Part shown: positions 1 to 7,786 of the stretch, in pieces
How the letters are laid out: each line of letters starts with the position of its first letter
How positions within the stretch are numbered: position 1 is the stretch's first letter
From: Prevotella sp. CAG:1185
Lineage (GTDB): Bacteria > Bacteroidota > Bacteroidia > Bacteroidales > Bacteroidaceae
Direction: 5' to 3'
DNA length: 32,357 nt
Assembly: GCA_000436695.1 (NCBI GenBank)
Contig: HF992661.1
Span: 6,385-38,741, forward strand
The notes under the pieces: generated by a model
What the model saw: only the letters and a program-made list of their open reading frames with translations
Told to the model about the DNA's origin: nothing
The model's database searches: none
Made by a program: the position numbers and the translations under genes

Positions 1-2
1 GA

Positions 3-512
3 CTGGAGTTTTGGGGTTGGAATTTTATTGCAGACAGAGATACAACTTTAAATATACAATATAACCGAATGGAAGCATACGGAATGCACGTTTTTCAAAT
101 CCCCGGAGCTGTACCAGCCTATCAGATCTATGTCCGTCCTATGAGCTTAACAAGATTTCTTACAAATAAAGGCATACAAAACGCTCAACATAAAGAGGAT
201 TTGTCAAATATTACTCAAAAGTCATCTGCTGATACGGCCAAATGTGATAACATAGCTCCGACAATTGATAAGGTAGGCATAAAAGTATGGATTGATGGAG
301 AAAGCGTGGATGTTTTGATGAAACAGCAAATAAAAGAATATTATAAAGAAACTGAATACGGAATAGCTTACTATATAACAGTAAGTGAACCTAAAAAAAC
401 GACAACACTGCCCTATAAAATATTTAAGATCGAATTAACTGATTTGGAAAATGGAGATAGAGGGGAGGCAATATATTATCTTGAGAATACAAATTATATA
501 GAACATAAATGA
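3..512 (+). CDS. hypothetical protein, 5' end outside window
   Basis: The frame is open from the left edge of the window to a TGA at 510-512, so this is the last 169 codons of a longer gene; the ATG at 69 is probably internal because the reading frame upstream of it is uninterrupted and codes for plausible protein. I do not recognise a family. The visible part is hydrophilic, with a lysine- and glutamate-rich C-terminal half, no membrane segment and no cysteine motif. Base composition is AT-rich compared with the housekeeping genes further right, as in other accessory parts of the window. A strong hairpin with a T-run at 653-692 is the next possible terminator. The function cannot be inferred. 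Confidence 0.65.
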   Translation: MEFWGWNFIADRDTTLNIQYNRMEAYGMHVFQIPGAVPAYQIYVRPMSLTRFLTNKGIQNAQHKEDLSNITQKSSADTAKCDNIAPTIDKVGIKVWIDGESVDVLMKQQIKEYYKETEYGIAYYITVSEPKKTTTLPYKIFKIELTDLENGDRGEAIYYLENTNYIEHK

Positions 513-652
513 CAAAATTAAACATATTATAATCCTATTGATCTTTTTTGCAAGTTTAATGTCATTATAAAAGAGATAGCGGCTTATTGGAAAATATAAA
601 GTCACTTGACATACTTTTTATACTCAAACTTTATATTATTGGGTGGGAAAAA

Positions 653-692
653 GGGTGTAAATCTTTCAAATGCTTGATTTACATCCTTTTTT
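653..692 (+). terminator. intrinsic terminator downstream of the partial gene
   Basis: An 11-bp stem (GGGTGTAAATC at 653-663 pairing with GATTTACATCC, one G-U pair) is followed at once by a run of six T. It lies 140 bp after the stop of the partial gene and points rightward. Confidence 0.75.
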
Positions 693-735
693 GCTTTATT
701 GCGGAGAGAGAAAAAAGGAGGATAAAAAAGGCAGA

Positions 736-845
736 TGCCGGGCTATGAAAGCCAGCCGGACCCCGGCAGGTCGGAACACAGGAAAATCTACCAGATGGCA
801 CTATAAAATATTCTGATATGCCGACAGCAAAAAAATCAAGCTGTC
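736..845. other. GC-rich nested inverted repeats in a gene-free stretch
   Basis: The 513-1210 gap has no convincing gene. Between the terminator at 653-692 and the promoter at 987 it holds a GC-rich patch unlike its AT-rich surroundings. TGCCGGG (736-742) pairs with CCCGGCA (762-768), GTCGG (770-774) can pair with CCGAC (821-825), and GACAGC (823-828) with GCTGTC (840-845). I see no TAnnTTTG promoter directly upstream, so whether it is transcribed is unknown. Confidence 0.35.
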
Positions 846-959
846 AGCCACATAAAAACTAACCTTCATATACATCTGAAAACAATAAAACAAGGCTCCG
901 TATCGGTTAAAAGACCGTTAAAATCCGAAGATTTATTGTTTTAATGTGTTAAATTATTG

Positions 960-1035
960 TTTTTCGATAAATTTTTATTGAAAATATTTGGAACATTCAA
1001 ATATAGTTTCTACATTTGCATATCGAAAAACGATA
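960..1035. promoter_or_regulatory. candidate operator pair with TATCG dyad
   Basis: TATCGAAAAACGATA (1021-1035) is a perfect dyad with five-base arms, sitting on the expected transcription start. A second box, TTTTTCGATA at 960-969, is the exact reverse complement of TATCGAAAAA at 1021-1030 and lies just upstream of the -33 element, so the two boxes bracket the promoter. This looks like a repressor site; the small XRE protein at 2501-2713 is a candidate binder by proximity only. Confidence 0.5.
987..1018 (+). promoter_or_regulatory. Bacteroidota promoter of the DUF3836-like gene
   Basis: TTTG at 987-990, a 20-bp spacer and TACATTTG at 1011-1018 form a full match to the Bacteroidota primary sigma consensus (TTTG, about 20 bp, TAnnTTTG). 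Transcription should begin near 1022-1026, giving a long leader of about 185 nt before the ATG at 1211. Confidence 0.8.
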
Positions 1036-1210
1036 AATGATTATTGATTTTAGATAACGCCACAACAAGACGGATACTAAAAATACAACATCATTAAGTA
1101 GTTTTTCAGAACAAAGGACGTCTAACATACAGACGGACTAAAAACAAAAGAAAGACAAAACATAAAATAACAAAAGATAATAACATAACAATTAAAAAAT
1201 TTATAGCCTT

Positions 1211-1702
1211 ATGGAACTGATTACAATTACTGCCGCAACAATTATGAGTTTGTTCATGAATATCTCAGGAACAGCCAACTCAAACAGCCATTTTTCATAC
1301 AACGCCGAGATGCAGGACGGTAAAGTAAGCGCTATTGTAACTTACGACAACAACGGCAAATATCTTACAGCCAAGACACGCAAACAATATACCTACGACA
1401 ACCTCGACCGCGTTGTAAAGAAAGAGGTTATGAGATGGAACAGCGAAAAGCATGAATGGGAAAACTACCAATGCATGTGCTACACCTACAATGCCGACAA
1501 CACCGTGCTCGACATGATGACATGGAACAGCAGCAAGAAGGCTTACGAACAGAGCCAGCGCATGACATACAGCAACATCGGCGGAAATGCCACGGGAGTC
1601 GACTGCTACACATGGGACCAGAAGAACAACACGTATGAACTTAACGACAACTACGTGATAATGGGCAGCCACAACGACCACCTGATAGCCTTGGCCGACT
1701 GA
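1211..1702 (+). CDS. DUF3836-like secreted protein
   Basis: A 163-residue protein with a hydrophobic, signal-like N-terminus (about residues 1-22) and then repeated short motifs built on Tyr-Asp-Asn and Trp-Asn/Trp-Asp (for example YDNNGK, YDNLDRVVKKEV, YNADNTVLDM, TWDQKNN). This pattern of tandem Y-[DN]-[NL] strands is what I recall of the DUF3836 family of Bacteroides and Prevotella, small secreted proteins of unknown function that somewhat resemble YD/RHS repeats. The signal peptide is atypical, with an acidic residue and no lysine at the start. The gene has its own strong promoter, a long leader and a GC-rich terminator behind it, so it is probably transcribed alone. Family assignment is from pattern memory. 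Confidence 0.65.
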   Translation: MELITITAATIMSLFMNISGTANSNSHFSYNAEMQDGKVSAIVTYDNNGKYLTAKTRKQYTYDNLDRVVKKEVMRWNSEKHEWENYQCMCYTYNADNTVLDMMTWNSSKKAYEQSQRMTYSNIGGNATGVDCYTWDQKNNTYELNDNYVIMGSHNDHLIALAD

Positions 1703-1747
1703 CATTGACATGAACTCTCTCTAATTAAATTAAACATAACACAAAGC

Positions 1748-1779
1748 GCCCGCCGCTTCACATAAAGAAAGCGGCGGGC
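1748..1779 (+). terminator. intrinsic terminator after the DUF3836-like gene
   Basis: A perfect 11-bp GC-rich stem, GCCCGCCGCTT (1748-1758) and AAGCGGCGGGC (1769-1779), with a short loop, followed by TTATTT. It separates the gene at 1211 from the DUF2975 gene at 1819. Confidence 0.75.
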
Positions 1780-1818
1780 TTATTTAAGAACAGAAAGAAA
1801 AGAAAAAGACGCAACAAG

Positions 1819-2466
1819 ATGAAAACAAAGCTCAACATATTCTGCCTGCTTATCTTCGCCGTTATCATCGTAGACATAATAATGGCAACAGACGTGATGT
1901 TCAGCGGAATCATAAGCGGATACAACAGTGCGCAACACTCTAAAGAGGCCAATGTTGAAAGCGTCGATGCCTATCGCGTGGTGTCGCTTGTGCCGAACGA
2001 AATAACATGGCGCAACGCAATAACCATAACCGACAGCGCCACTCATAAGTCGTATAAGGCATGGCCCACACAGATCAACCTGCCGGCAGAACCGTCGTCG
2101 GGCATTTCCGGACGCATCGCATCGGTGATAATAGGCATAGCCCTCCTCGTGCTGGGCATAATAACGCTTGTATCGTTCATACGCTTCGTGCTGAACATCA
2201 ACCGCAACAATATCTTCACGCGCAAGAACACCAAATATCTTAAGCGCATAGGCTGGTGCATGATAATAATAGGTCTGCTGTCAACGATTAAATATTGCAA
2301 CGACTTATATGCTGCCACACAGACATTCAGCCTTACGGGCTACACCATAGGATATTCAGACGCAATATACACGGGCACAATACTCTTCGGACTCTTCTCG
2401 CTCGTGATAGCCGAATCGTTCTCAATCGGTCTGAAAATGAAAGAGGAACAAGAATTAACAATATAA
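1819..2466 (+). CDS. DUF2975 family membrane protein
   Basis: A 215-residue inner-membrane protein with four predicted membrane segments, at about residues 5-23, 97-121, 143-164 and 182-201. The region between segments 1 and 2 (about 30-95) is presumably periplasmic, and the N-R-N-N-I-F-T-R-K-N sequence after segment 2 is typical of DUF2975. Members of this family are regularly paired with a very small XRE-type DNA-binding protein, and here one starts 34 bp downstream, so the two are almost certainly co-transcribed. The family has no established biochemical role; the pairing suggests a membrane-linked regulatory unit. No convincing TAnnTTTG element lies in the short gap after the terminator at 1748-1779, so some read-through or a weak promoter is possible. 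Confidence 0.8.
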   Translation: MKTKLNIFCLLIFAVIIVDIIMATDVMFSGIISGYNSAQHSKEANVESVDAYRVVSLVPNEITWRNAITITDSATHKSYKAWPTQINLPAEPSSGISGRIASVIIGIALLVLGIITLVSFIRFVLNINRNNIFTRKNTKYLKRIGWCMIIIGLLSTIKYCNDLYAATQTFSLTGYTIGYSDAIYTGTILFGLFSLVIAESFSIGLKMKEEQELTI

Positions 2467-2500
2467 TAACCTACGTAAAAAAGACTCTAAAGCAAAAGGT

Positions 2501-2713
2501 ATGGGGAAGATAATAGTCAACCTCGACGTGGAAATGGCAAAGCGCAAGATTTCGCTCGGCGAACTGGCTGAAAGAGTGGGACTTACGCAGGCTAACCTGT
2601 CAATACTGAAGACCGGCAAGGCTAAGGCCATACGCTTCAGCACGCTCGAGACTATATGCCGCGAACTGGGCTGTCAGCCCGGCGACATACTTGAATACAG
2701 GGATGAAACATAA
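2501..2713 (+). CDS. small XRE/Cro-CI family transcriptional regulator
   Basis: A 70-residue protein that is almost entirely one helix-turn-helix domain. The sequence runs from an N-terminal strand (IIVNLDVEMAKRK) into LGELAERVGLTQANLSILKTG, the helix 2-turn-helix 3 region at about 19-39, and ends with the RFSTLETICRELGCQPGDILEY segment typical of the YozG-like group. It lacks any ligand or dimerisation domain. It is encoded directly behind the DUF2975 membrane protein, the usual arrangement for this group. The protein is likely to regulate its own locus; the TATCG dyad at 1021-1035 is a candidate target but nothing in the sequence proves the link. Confidence 0.85.
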   Translation: MGKIIVNLDVEMAKRKISLGELAERVGLTQANLSILKTGKAKAIRFSTLETICRELGCQPGDILEYRDET

Positions 2714-2819
2714 ACAGGCATATTATGCCGGTTTACACGGAAAAAATAGTTTTGTATATAAAACGTATAAAATTTATTAAATATAACAACCAGTAACATC
2801 ATTAAAGAGATAAAAAAAC

Positions 2820-2827
2820 TATCTTTG
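2820..2827 (+). promoter_or_regulatory. -7 promoter element of the M16 peptidase gene
   Basis: TATCTTTG matches TAnnTTTG. No clear TTG is present 19-21 bp upstream. A possible TTG start codon at 2825 lies inside this element, which argues that translation starts at the ATG at 2852 with a leader of roughly 20 nt. Confidence 0.6.
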
Positions 2828-2851
2828 TTGAACTATTTTAAACTCTTTTTT

Positions 2852-5686
2852 ATGAAAATAAAACATCTAATCATCACGGCCGCACTGTTCTTGGCAAGCA
2901 CAGTGGGCATCATGGCTCAGGGCATGCAGATGCCTCCAATCCCGGTAGACCCGGCAGTGAGGACAGGCAAACTGGCCAACGGACTGACCTATTACATCCG
3001 TAACAACGGTTATCCCGAACACCGTGTTAACTTCTACATCGCACAGCGTGTAGGTTCTATTCAGGAGAACGAAGACCAGCGCGGTCTGGCTCACTTCCTC
3101 GAACACATGGCCTTCAACGGCTCAGACCACTTTAAGGGCAACAACCTGATTGAATATTTGCGCTCTATCGGCGTAGAGTTCGGTTCTGACCTCAACGCAT
3201 ACACAGGCGTAGACCAGACCGTATACAGAATATGCAACGTTCCTTCTACACGTGTAGAGGCTCTCGACTCTTGTCTGCTCATCCTGAAAGACTGGTCTAA
3301 CGGTCTTACTCTCGATGCCGGTGAGATTGACAAGGAGCGTGGCGTTATCAACGAGGAGTGGCGTTTGCGCACCGACGCACAGACACGAATGTTTGAGCGC
3401 AACCTCGAGAAGATTTACCCGGGCAGCAAATACGGCAAGCGCATGCCCATCGGTAAGATGGAGATTATCAACAACTTCAAGCCCGAAGTGCTCCGTCAGT
3501 ATTACCACAAATGGTATCGCCCCGACAACCAGGCAATCATCGTAGTAGGTGACGTTGACGTTGACCGCACCGAGGCTAAGATCAAGGAGCTGTTCAACGG
3601 CATCAAGCTTGATCCTAACGCACCGAAAGTTGTCAACGAGACTGTGCCCGACAACAACGAGGCTATTATCATCGTAGACAAGGACAAAGAGCAGCAGACT
3701 GACATCATACAGCTGATGTACAAGCACCCCGAAGTGCCAGACAGCCTGAAAGGTAGCCTTGCATATCTCGTTCAGAACTATGCAGTAAGCCTCTCAACAC
3801 AGATGCTCAACGCACGTCTGCAGGAAATAAAGCAGAATCCTGACTGTCCGTTCGTTCAGGCTTACGCTTACGACGACGACTTCATCCTGGCTTCTACAAC
3901 CAAGGCATTCACCCTTGTCATCGTGCCTAAACCGGGCATGAGCGAGAAGGCTCTCAGCACAGCCACACGCGAGGTTATGCGTGCCGTTAAGTTCGGCTTC
4001 ACAGCAACTGAGTTTGAGCGCGCCAAGGCCGACTATATGAGCTCACTCGAGAAGGTTTACACCAACCGCAACAAGCGCGACAACGCTGTCTACGGTGACA
4101 TATACCGTGACAACTATCTCGGCAACGAGCCCATGCCTTCAATAGAAGACGAATATCAGATTATGCAGCAGGTTTCGCCGGTTATCCCTGTTGACGCTGT
4201 CAACGAGATTACCAAGGAACTGATAAGCCAGACTGACACTAACACCATCGTATTGGCATTCTACACAGAGAAAGAAGGAGCTAAATATCCTACAGCAGAA
4301 TCACTCAAGAAAGCCATCGACGACGTTCACTCTGAACAGCTCACAGCATGGGTTGACAACGTTAAGAACGAGCCGCTGATAAGCGTTCTGCCCAAGAAAG
4401 GCAGCATCAAGAGCGAGAAAGAGAACGCTAAGTTCGGCTACAAAGAGCTCACTCTGTCTAACGGTGCAAGAGTATTGCTGAAGAAGACTGACTATAAGGA
4501 CGACGAGGTTATCCTCAGCGCTACATCTAAGGGTGGTGCTTCTCTGCTCGGCAAGGAAGACTATGCTAACATCAAGATGTTCGACATGGCCATCGGCTAC
4601 AGCGGACTGGGCAACTTCAGCAGCACAGAACTTCAGAAGGTTCTTGCCGGCAAACAAGTAAACGTTGACCTCACAATGCAGAACCTGCACGAGACTGTAA
4701 GCGGCAAGTCTACTCCTAAAGACCTGGAGACTCTGTTCCAGATGACTTATCTCTACTTCACAAACATCAGCAAGGACGAGAAGAGCTACAACTCTATGGT
4801 TGCAATGCTTAAGAACTCGCTGAAGAACAAGGAGCTTTCACCTGAGATGGCACTGTCTGACTCAGTTAAGAACACTCTCTACATGCACAATCCTCGCTTC
4901 GCTTCTATCGAAATGAAGGATGTTGAGAACGCTAACTACGACCGCATACTGCAGATTGCAAAAGAGCGCACAGCCAACGCTGCCGACTTTACATTCACTA
5001 TCATCGGTAACTTTGACGAGGCAACTATCCGTCCGCTCATCGAGCAGTATATAGCTTCGCTGCCTGCTAAAGGCGCTAAGGAGAACTGGAAGCCTGTTAC
5101 AACATACAACAAGGGCAACACCGTAAACCAGTTCTACCGCAAGATGGAGACTCCGAAGGCTAACGCTTACATGTACTGGTATAACAACAAGACTCCTTAC
5201 ACTCTCGAGAACAGCATCTATGCTGACGCAGCAGGACAGATTCTGAGCATGATTTATCTGCAGAAGATACGTGAGGAGGCCAGCGCTGCCTACTCAGCAG
5301 GAGCTGCCGGATATGCAGCACTTGGAGGCGACGTTCCGTTCACATGCGTAATCGGCGTTTGCCCGATGAAGCCTGAGAAGAGCGAAATGGCTATCGGCAT
5401 CATGAACGACGAGGTTACAAAGATGGCAAAGACTGTTGATCCTGAAATGCTCGACAAGGTTAAGGAACTTATGCTGAAGCGTGCCGACGAGAATGCCAAG
5501 AAGAACGGCTACTGGCTCGGCGTTATCCAAAGCTATGACGAGTATGGTGTAGATACAGACACTGACTACAAGAAGATTGTAAACGCCATGACTCCTGAGA
5601 AACTGGCTAAGTTTATGAAAGATGTCATCATCGGCGGCGGCAACAGCGTCAAGGTTATCATGCTGCCTGACACAATGAAGAAATAA
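2852..5686 (+). CDS. M16 family zinc metallopeptidase, secreted, two-lobed
   Basis: A 944-residue protein with a lipid-free signal peptide (residues 1 to about 22, ending IMAQ), then two tandem M16 halves, as in pitrilysin-like enzymes. The N-terminal half carries the inverted zinc motif HFLEH at residues 81-85, with H81 and H85 as ligands and E84 as the catalytic base. An acidic cluster KERGVINEE at 161-169 supplies the third ligand. The C-terminal half (from about residue 520) keeps the fold but not the zinc site, as usual. It should degrade peptides in the periplasm or at the cell surface. The ATG at 2852 is preferred because the alternative TTG at 2825 lies within the -7 element. Codon choice is noticeably biased (AAC, GAC, CTC, CGT), suggesting strong expression. 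A strong terminator follows, so the gene is probably monocistronic. Confidence 0.93.
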   Translation: MKIKHLIITAALFLASTVGIMAQGMQMPPIPVDPAVRTGKLANGLTYYIRNNGYPEHRVNFYIAQRVGSIQENEDQRGLAHFLEHMAFNGSDHFKGNNLIEYLRSIGVEFGSDLNAYTGVDQTVYRICNVPSTRVEALDSCLLILKDWSNGLTLDAGEIDKERGVINEEWRLRTDAQTRMFERNLEKIYPGSKYGKRMPIGKMEIINNFKPEVLRQYYHKWYRPDNQAIIVVGDVDVDRTEAKIKELFNGIKLDPNAPKVVNETVPDNNEAIIIVDKDKEQQTDIIQLMYKHPEVPDSLKGSLAYLVQNYAVSLSTQMLNARLQEIKQNPDCPFVQAYAYDDDFILASTTKAFTLVIVPKPGMSEKALSTATREVMRAVKFGFTATEFERAKADYMSSLEKVYTNRNKRDNAVYGDIYRDNYLGNEPMPSIEDEYQIMQQVSPVIPVDAVNEITKELISQTDTNTIVLAFYTEKEGAKYPTAESLKKAIDDVHSEQLTAWVDNVKNEPLISVLPKKGSIKSEKENAKFGYKELTLSNGARVLLKKTDYKDDEVILSATSKGGASLLGKEDYANIKMFDMAIGYSGLGNFSSTELQKVLAGKQVNVDLTMQNLHETVSGKSTPKDLETLFQMTYLYFTNISKDEKSYNSMVAMLKNSLKNKELSPEMALSDSVKNTLYMHNPRFASIEMKDVENANYDRILQIAKERTANAADFTFTIIGNFDEATIRPLIEQYIASLPAKGAKENWKPVTTYNKGNTVNQFYRKMETPKANAYMYWYNNKTPYTLENSIYADAAGQILSMIYLQKIREEASAAYSAGAAGYAALGGDVPFTCVIGVCPMKPEKSEMAIGIMNDEVTKMAKTVDPEMLDKVKELMLKRADENAKKNGYWLGVIQSYDEYGVDTDTDYKKIVNAMTPEKLAKFMKDVIIGGGNSVKVIMLPDTMKK

Positions 5687-5709
5687 CAAATACTGTTATC
5701 AATAATATA

Positions 5710-5762
5710 AAAGGCTCCCTCACACTGCCGCACAAGGCAAATGTGAGGGAGCCTTTCTTTTT
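5710..5762 (+). terminator. intrinsic terminator of the M16 peptidase gene
   Basis: A perfect 15-bp stem (5710-5724 with 5742-5756, core GGCTCCCTCACA) with a small inner TGCC/GGCA stem and a T-rich tail begins 24 bp after the stop codon. Confidence 0.9.
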
Positions 5763-5799
5763 GCTGTTTCATCAGGATAAGACACGGCTAACTGCATTG

Positions 5800-5860
5800 T
5801 AAAAGGTATGCTTTTACACGCTGAAAGGCGGCATTTCGCAATGCAAAAGCATACCTTTTA
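5800..5860. repeat. perfect 16-bp inverted repeat, REP-like palindrome
   Basis: TAAAAGGTATGCTTTT at 5800-5815 is the exact reverse complement of 5845-5860. The 29-base loop contains a smaller GCATT/AATGC hairpin (5831-5844). I recall similar AAAAGGTATGCTTTT palindromes scattered in Prevotella genomes, which would make this a dispersed element, but that needs a genome search. Confidence 0.7.
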
Positions 5861-5964
5861 GAGAAGCACAGATAATATCCTGCAATAACAGAGCAAAGCA
5901 CAATGGAGTCAACTCTTTCAGTAATACTTCATCAACTGTAGAATAATATCATGAAAATAAAAGC

Positions 5965-6188
5965 AAAAAAAGTTTTTCGATAAACTCATCACTCATCACA
6001 TTGCGGTTTAATCGGTTGAACATCAGTATATTAGAGTGTGACGAGTTAAAAGGACAAACTCATCACGCAAAAGGCCAGATAAATCATGTGTGATGAGTAT
6101 GAAAACAAACTCGTCACATCATAATGCATTGTATTTCAACATTTTGCATAGGGATGTGACGAGTGATGAGTTTATAAAAAACTTTTTT
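5965..6188. repeat. MITE-like nested palindromic element
   Basis: About 224 bp with imperfect terminal inverted repeats of about 36 bp: 5965-6001 (AAAAAAGTTTTTCGATAAAC onward) and 6154-6188. Inside, the motif ACTCRTCAC recurs in alternating orientation, about eight times in all, including pairs at 6037-6067 and 6090-6120. It has no coding capacity and could fold into a multi-hairpin cruciform. It marks the left border of the AT-rich accessory region. Confidence 0.65.
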
Positions 6189-6199
6189 CAGTGTAAAAC

Positions 6200-6233
6200 A
6201 ATAGGATACTATAATTAACTATAATATCCTATT
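6200..6233 (-). terminator. probable terminator of the aspartyl protease-like gene
   Basis: AATAGGATA (6200-6208) pairs with TATCCTATT (6225-6233) around a further AT-only inner stem. Read leftward it is followed by GTTTT. It lies just downstream of the stop at 6270, so it fits a weak terminator for that minus-strand gene. Confidence 0.5.
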
Positions 6234-6269
6234 CCATTCAATTCTATTGTTGCTTTAATCAAAGTACTA

Positions 6270-7556
6270 TTATTCTCCACGAATAAACATATTCTGATAG
6301 TTGATTGCAAGCCGTTTGAATGACGACACAAAATCAGCTCCTAACGAACCTGCAAACAACTGGCTGCCGCTTTCTGTCTTCGTAATCACTTCTGTATTAT
6401 GCAATGTCACCTTAGTACCTGCCGCCTCGAAACAGAAATTTGGCAATGTTACTGCTTTTATCTGCGATATTCCGCCAAAGCCCCCACGGGAAGTAACCTG
6501 TTCTGCCAATCCGGCAATGGCATCTGGAAATGTTTTTGCAAATTTATTTCCCAAATCAGACTTTACATTTCCTGTATCAAAAATCAGGTCAAAAGGCTGT
6601 CCGTTATAGCTGATTCTTACTTGAGGCGTATTTGATGCCAGATACATATTTGGCTCCCCCTCAGACACTTTTTGCGGAAAGACAAACTTTCCGGCCTCAT
6701 TGTCTATGATTATTTCCTTGGCGTCCTTGATAAAGTGGTAACCTATAACTCCATCAAAAGCAAATACCGAATCGACCTCATGATCGGGAGGTGCAACCAT
6801 AAAAACAGGATTATGATATACCATTTCTCCTATTTTCATTGAATCTGCCACAGCAAGTTTTACAAGACCAATCTCCATACCTGATACCGGAATAGAATCA
6901 GCTACAATTTTCAGTCCTACTTCTTCGGCGTACTTTTCTGAAACGAAATTGCCAAAAGAGCAACCTGTATCGAAAATATAGTTTTTCGTTATGCCGTTTA
7001 CCTCTACAGGTATATAGATATGTTTGCCTCTTCCCACAGTTTCAACACTTAGCGGGACTGTAACATCTCTATCAGGACGTTCAAGATAAGGTTTTGGAAC
7101 ATTGGCAAGTGCTTTGCCTACTTTTTCAATAAATACAAAACTGTAAAGAGATTCAAACGGAACTGATTCCTTTAATGCATTCACCAGACTTTCTCCAACT
7201 TTCCCGGCCGGCTCATACATGCCCAAATTCAAGAGGTTCATGCCTTGCAAAGCAGCCATACCTATTGATGTTTGCGCCCCAAGCTCGTTTTGGTGATGCG
7301 CCAACAAACTATCAAGGGCAACGGCAGCATTTTCTAATTTATTAAATCCGATGCCTAACTGAGCGTCTGCCACCAGATTAAGCATCTTCACACTCACGGA
7401 GCCTTTTAGATTCGGATATTCTTTTCTCAATTGGAACAGATCACCGCCATTCAGGATTTCACCCATTTTCACATCAGCCTGTGTCTGTGAATAAACTGAG
7501 CTATACCCCAACAAAAAGGCAACAAGAAAAAATGAAAGTCTATTTATAATTTGCAT
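6270..7556 (-). CDS. retropepsin-like aspartyl protease, secreted
   Basis: A 428-residue protein with a signal peptide (about residues 1-22, ending SVYSQ), an alpha-helical TPR-like region to about residue 150, and then two aspartyl-protease-like lobes. Each lobe has the signature hydrophobic-Asp-Thr-Gly: IFDTGCSFGN around D196 and IFDTGNVKSD around D327. This is the pattern of bacterial gag-polyprotein-type (retropepsin-like) aspartic proteases, but activity is not proven. Two upstream in-frame ATGs (7583, 7598) are rejected because a TATATTTG promoter element at 7588-7595 puts the transcription start near 7583. The promoter and the DNA behind it are duplicated upstream of the LuxR gene at 11877. 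The gene is AT-rich compared with the flanking housekeeping genes. Confidence 0.75.
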   Translation of the reverse strand: MQIINRLSFFLVAFLLGYSSVYSQTQADVKMGEILNGGDLFQLRKEYPNLKGSVSVKMLNLVADAQLGIGFNKLENAAVALDSLLAHHQNELGAQTSIGMAALQGMNLLNLGMYEPAGKVGESLVNALKESVPFESLYSFVFIEKVGKALANVPKPYLERPDRDVTVPLSVETVGRGKHIYIPVEVNGITKNYIFDTGCSFGNFVSEKYAEEVGLKIVADSIPVSGMEIGLVKLAVADSMKIGEMVYHNPVFMVAPPDHEVDSVFAFDGVIGYHFIKDAKEIIIDNEAGKFVFPQKVSEGEPNMYLASNTPQVRISYNGQPFDLIFDTGNVKSDLGNKFAKTFPDAIAGLAEQVTSRGGFGGISQIKAVTLPNFCFEAAGTKVTLHNTEVITKTESGSQLFAGSLGADFVSSFKRLAINYQNMFIRGE

Positions 7557-7573
7557 ACTGCTTGTAGATTTTG

Positions 7574-7746
7574 TATTAAACATGAAACAAATATACAAAA
7601 TCCCATGAATTTTCCAGCAGTATTTATGATTTATTATTTATTTGTCTTGCCGTCGGCCTTTCCATGGCATAGCCCTCTATAACAACACAAAGACAGACGG
7701 CAAGACGCTATATAATAATAGAATGACAATCCAAACAGATTATGAT
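7574..7746. repeat. direct repeat copy 1 of a ~170-bp intergenic unit
   Basis: The first 97 bases (7574-7670) align without gaps to 11892-11988 with five differences, all transitions. After a diverged loop the match resumes over CAGACGGCAAGACGCT and again at a shared TTATGAT end. The unit holds the promoter element TATATTTG and an inverted repeat GTCTTGCCGTC (7644-7654) with GACGGCAAGAC (7696-7706). It lies between the 3' end of the gene at 7787 and the start of the protease gene. Confidence 0.85.
7588..7595 (-). promoter_or_regulatory. -7 promoter element of the aspartyl protease-like gene
   Basis: Read leftward the sequence is TATATTTG, a full TAnnTTTG match. It is part of the duplicated intergenic unit and is identical in the second copy at 11906-11913. 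A clear -33 TTTG is not seen. Confidence 0.6.
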
Positions 7747-7786
7747 TGTGATATAATAACAGCAGAAATGCCATAAATATTCACCT

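Noticed and set aside
513..1210. tRNA or rRNA gene in the long gap
   Set aside because: I found no cloverleaf with a T-loop sequence and no rRNA-like segment; the hairpins at 736-845 do not fit a tRNA.
2825..2851. TTG start for the M16 peptidase
   Set aside because: The TTG is part of the TATCTTTG promoter element, and the added nine residues would disturb a good signal peptide.
5965..6188. Possible CRISPR array
   Set aside because: The repeated motif is only about 9 bases, alternates in orientation and has irregular spacing; no cas genes are near. A palindromic element fits better.
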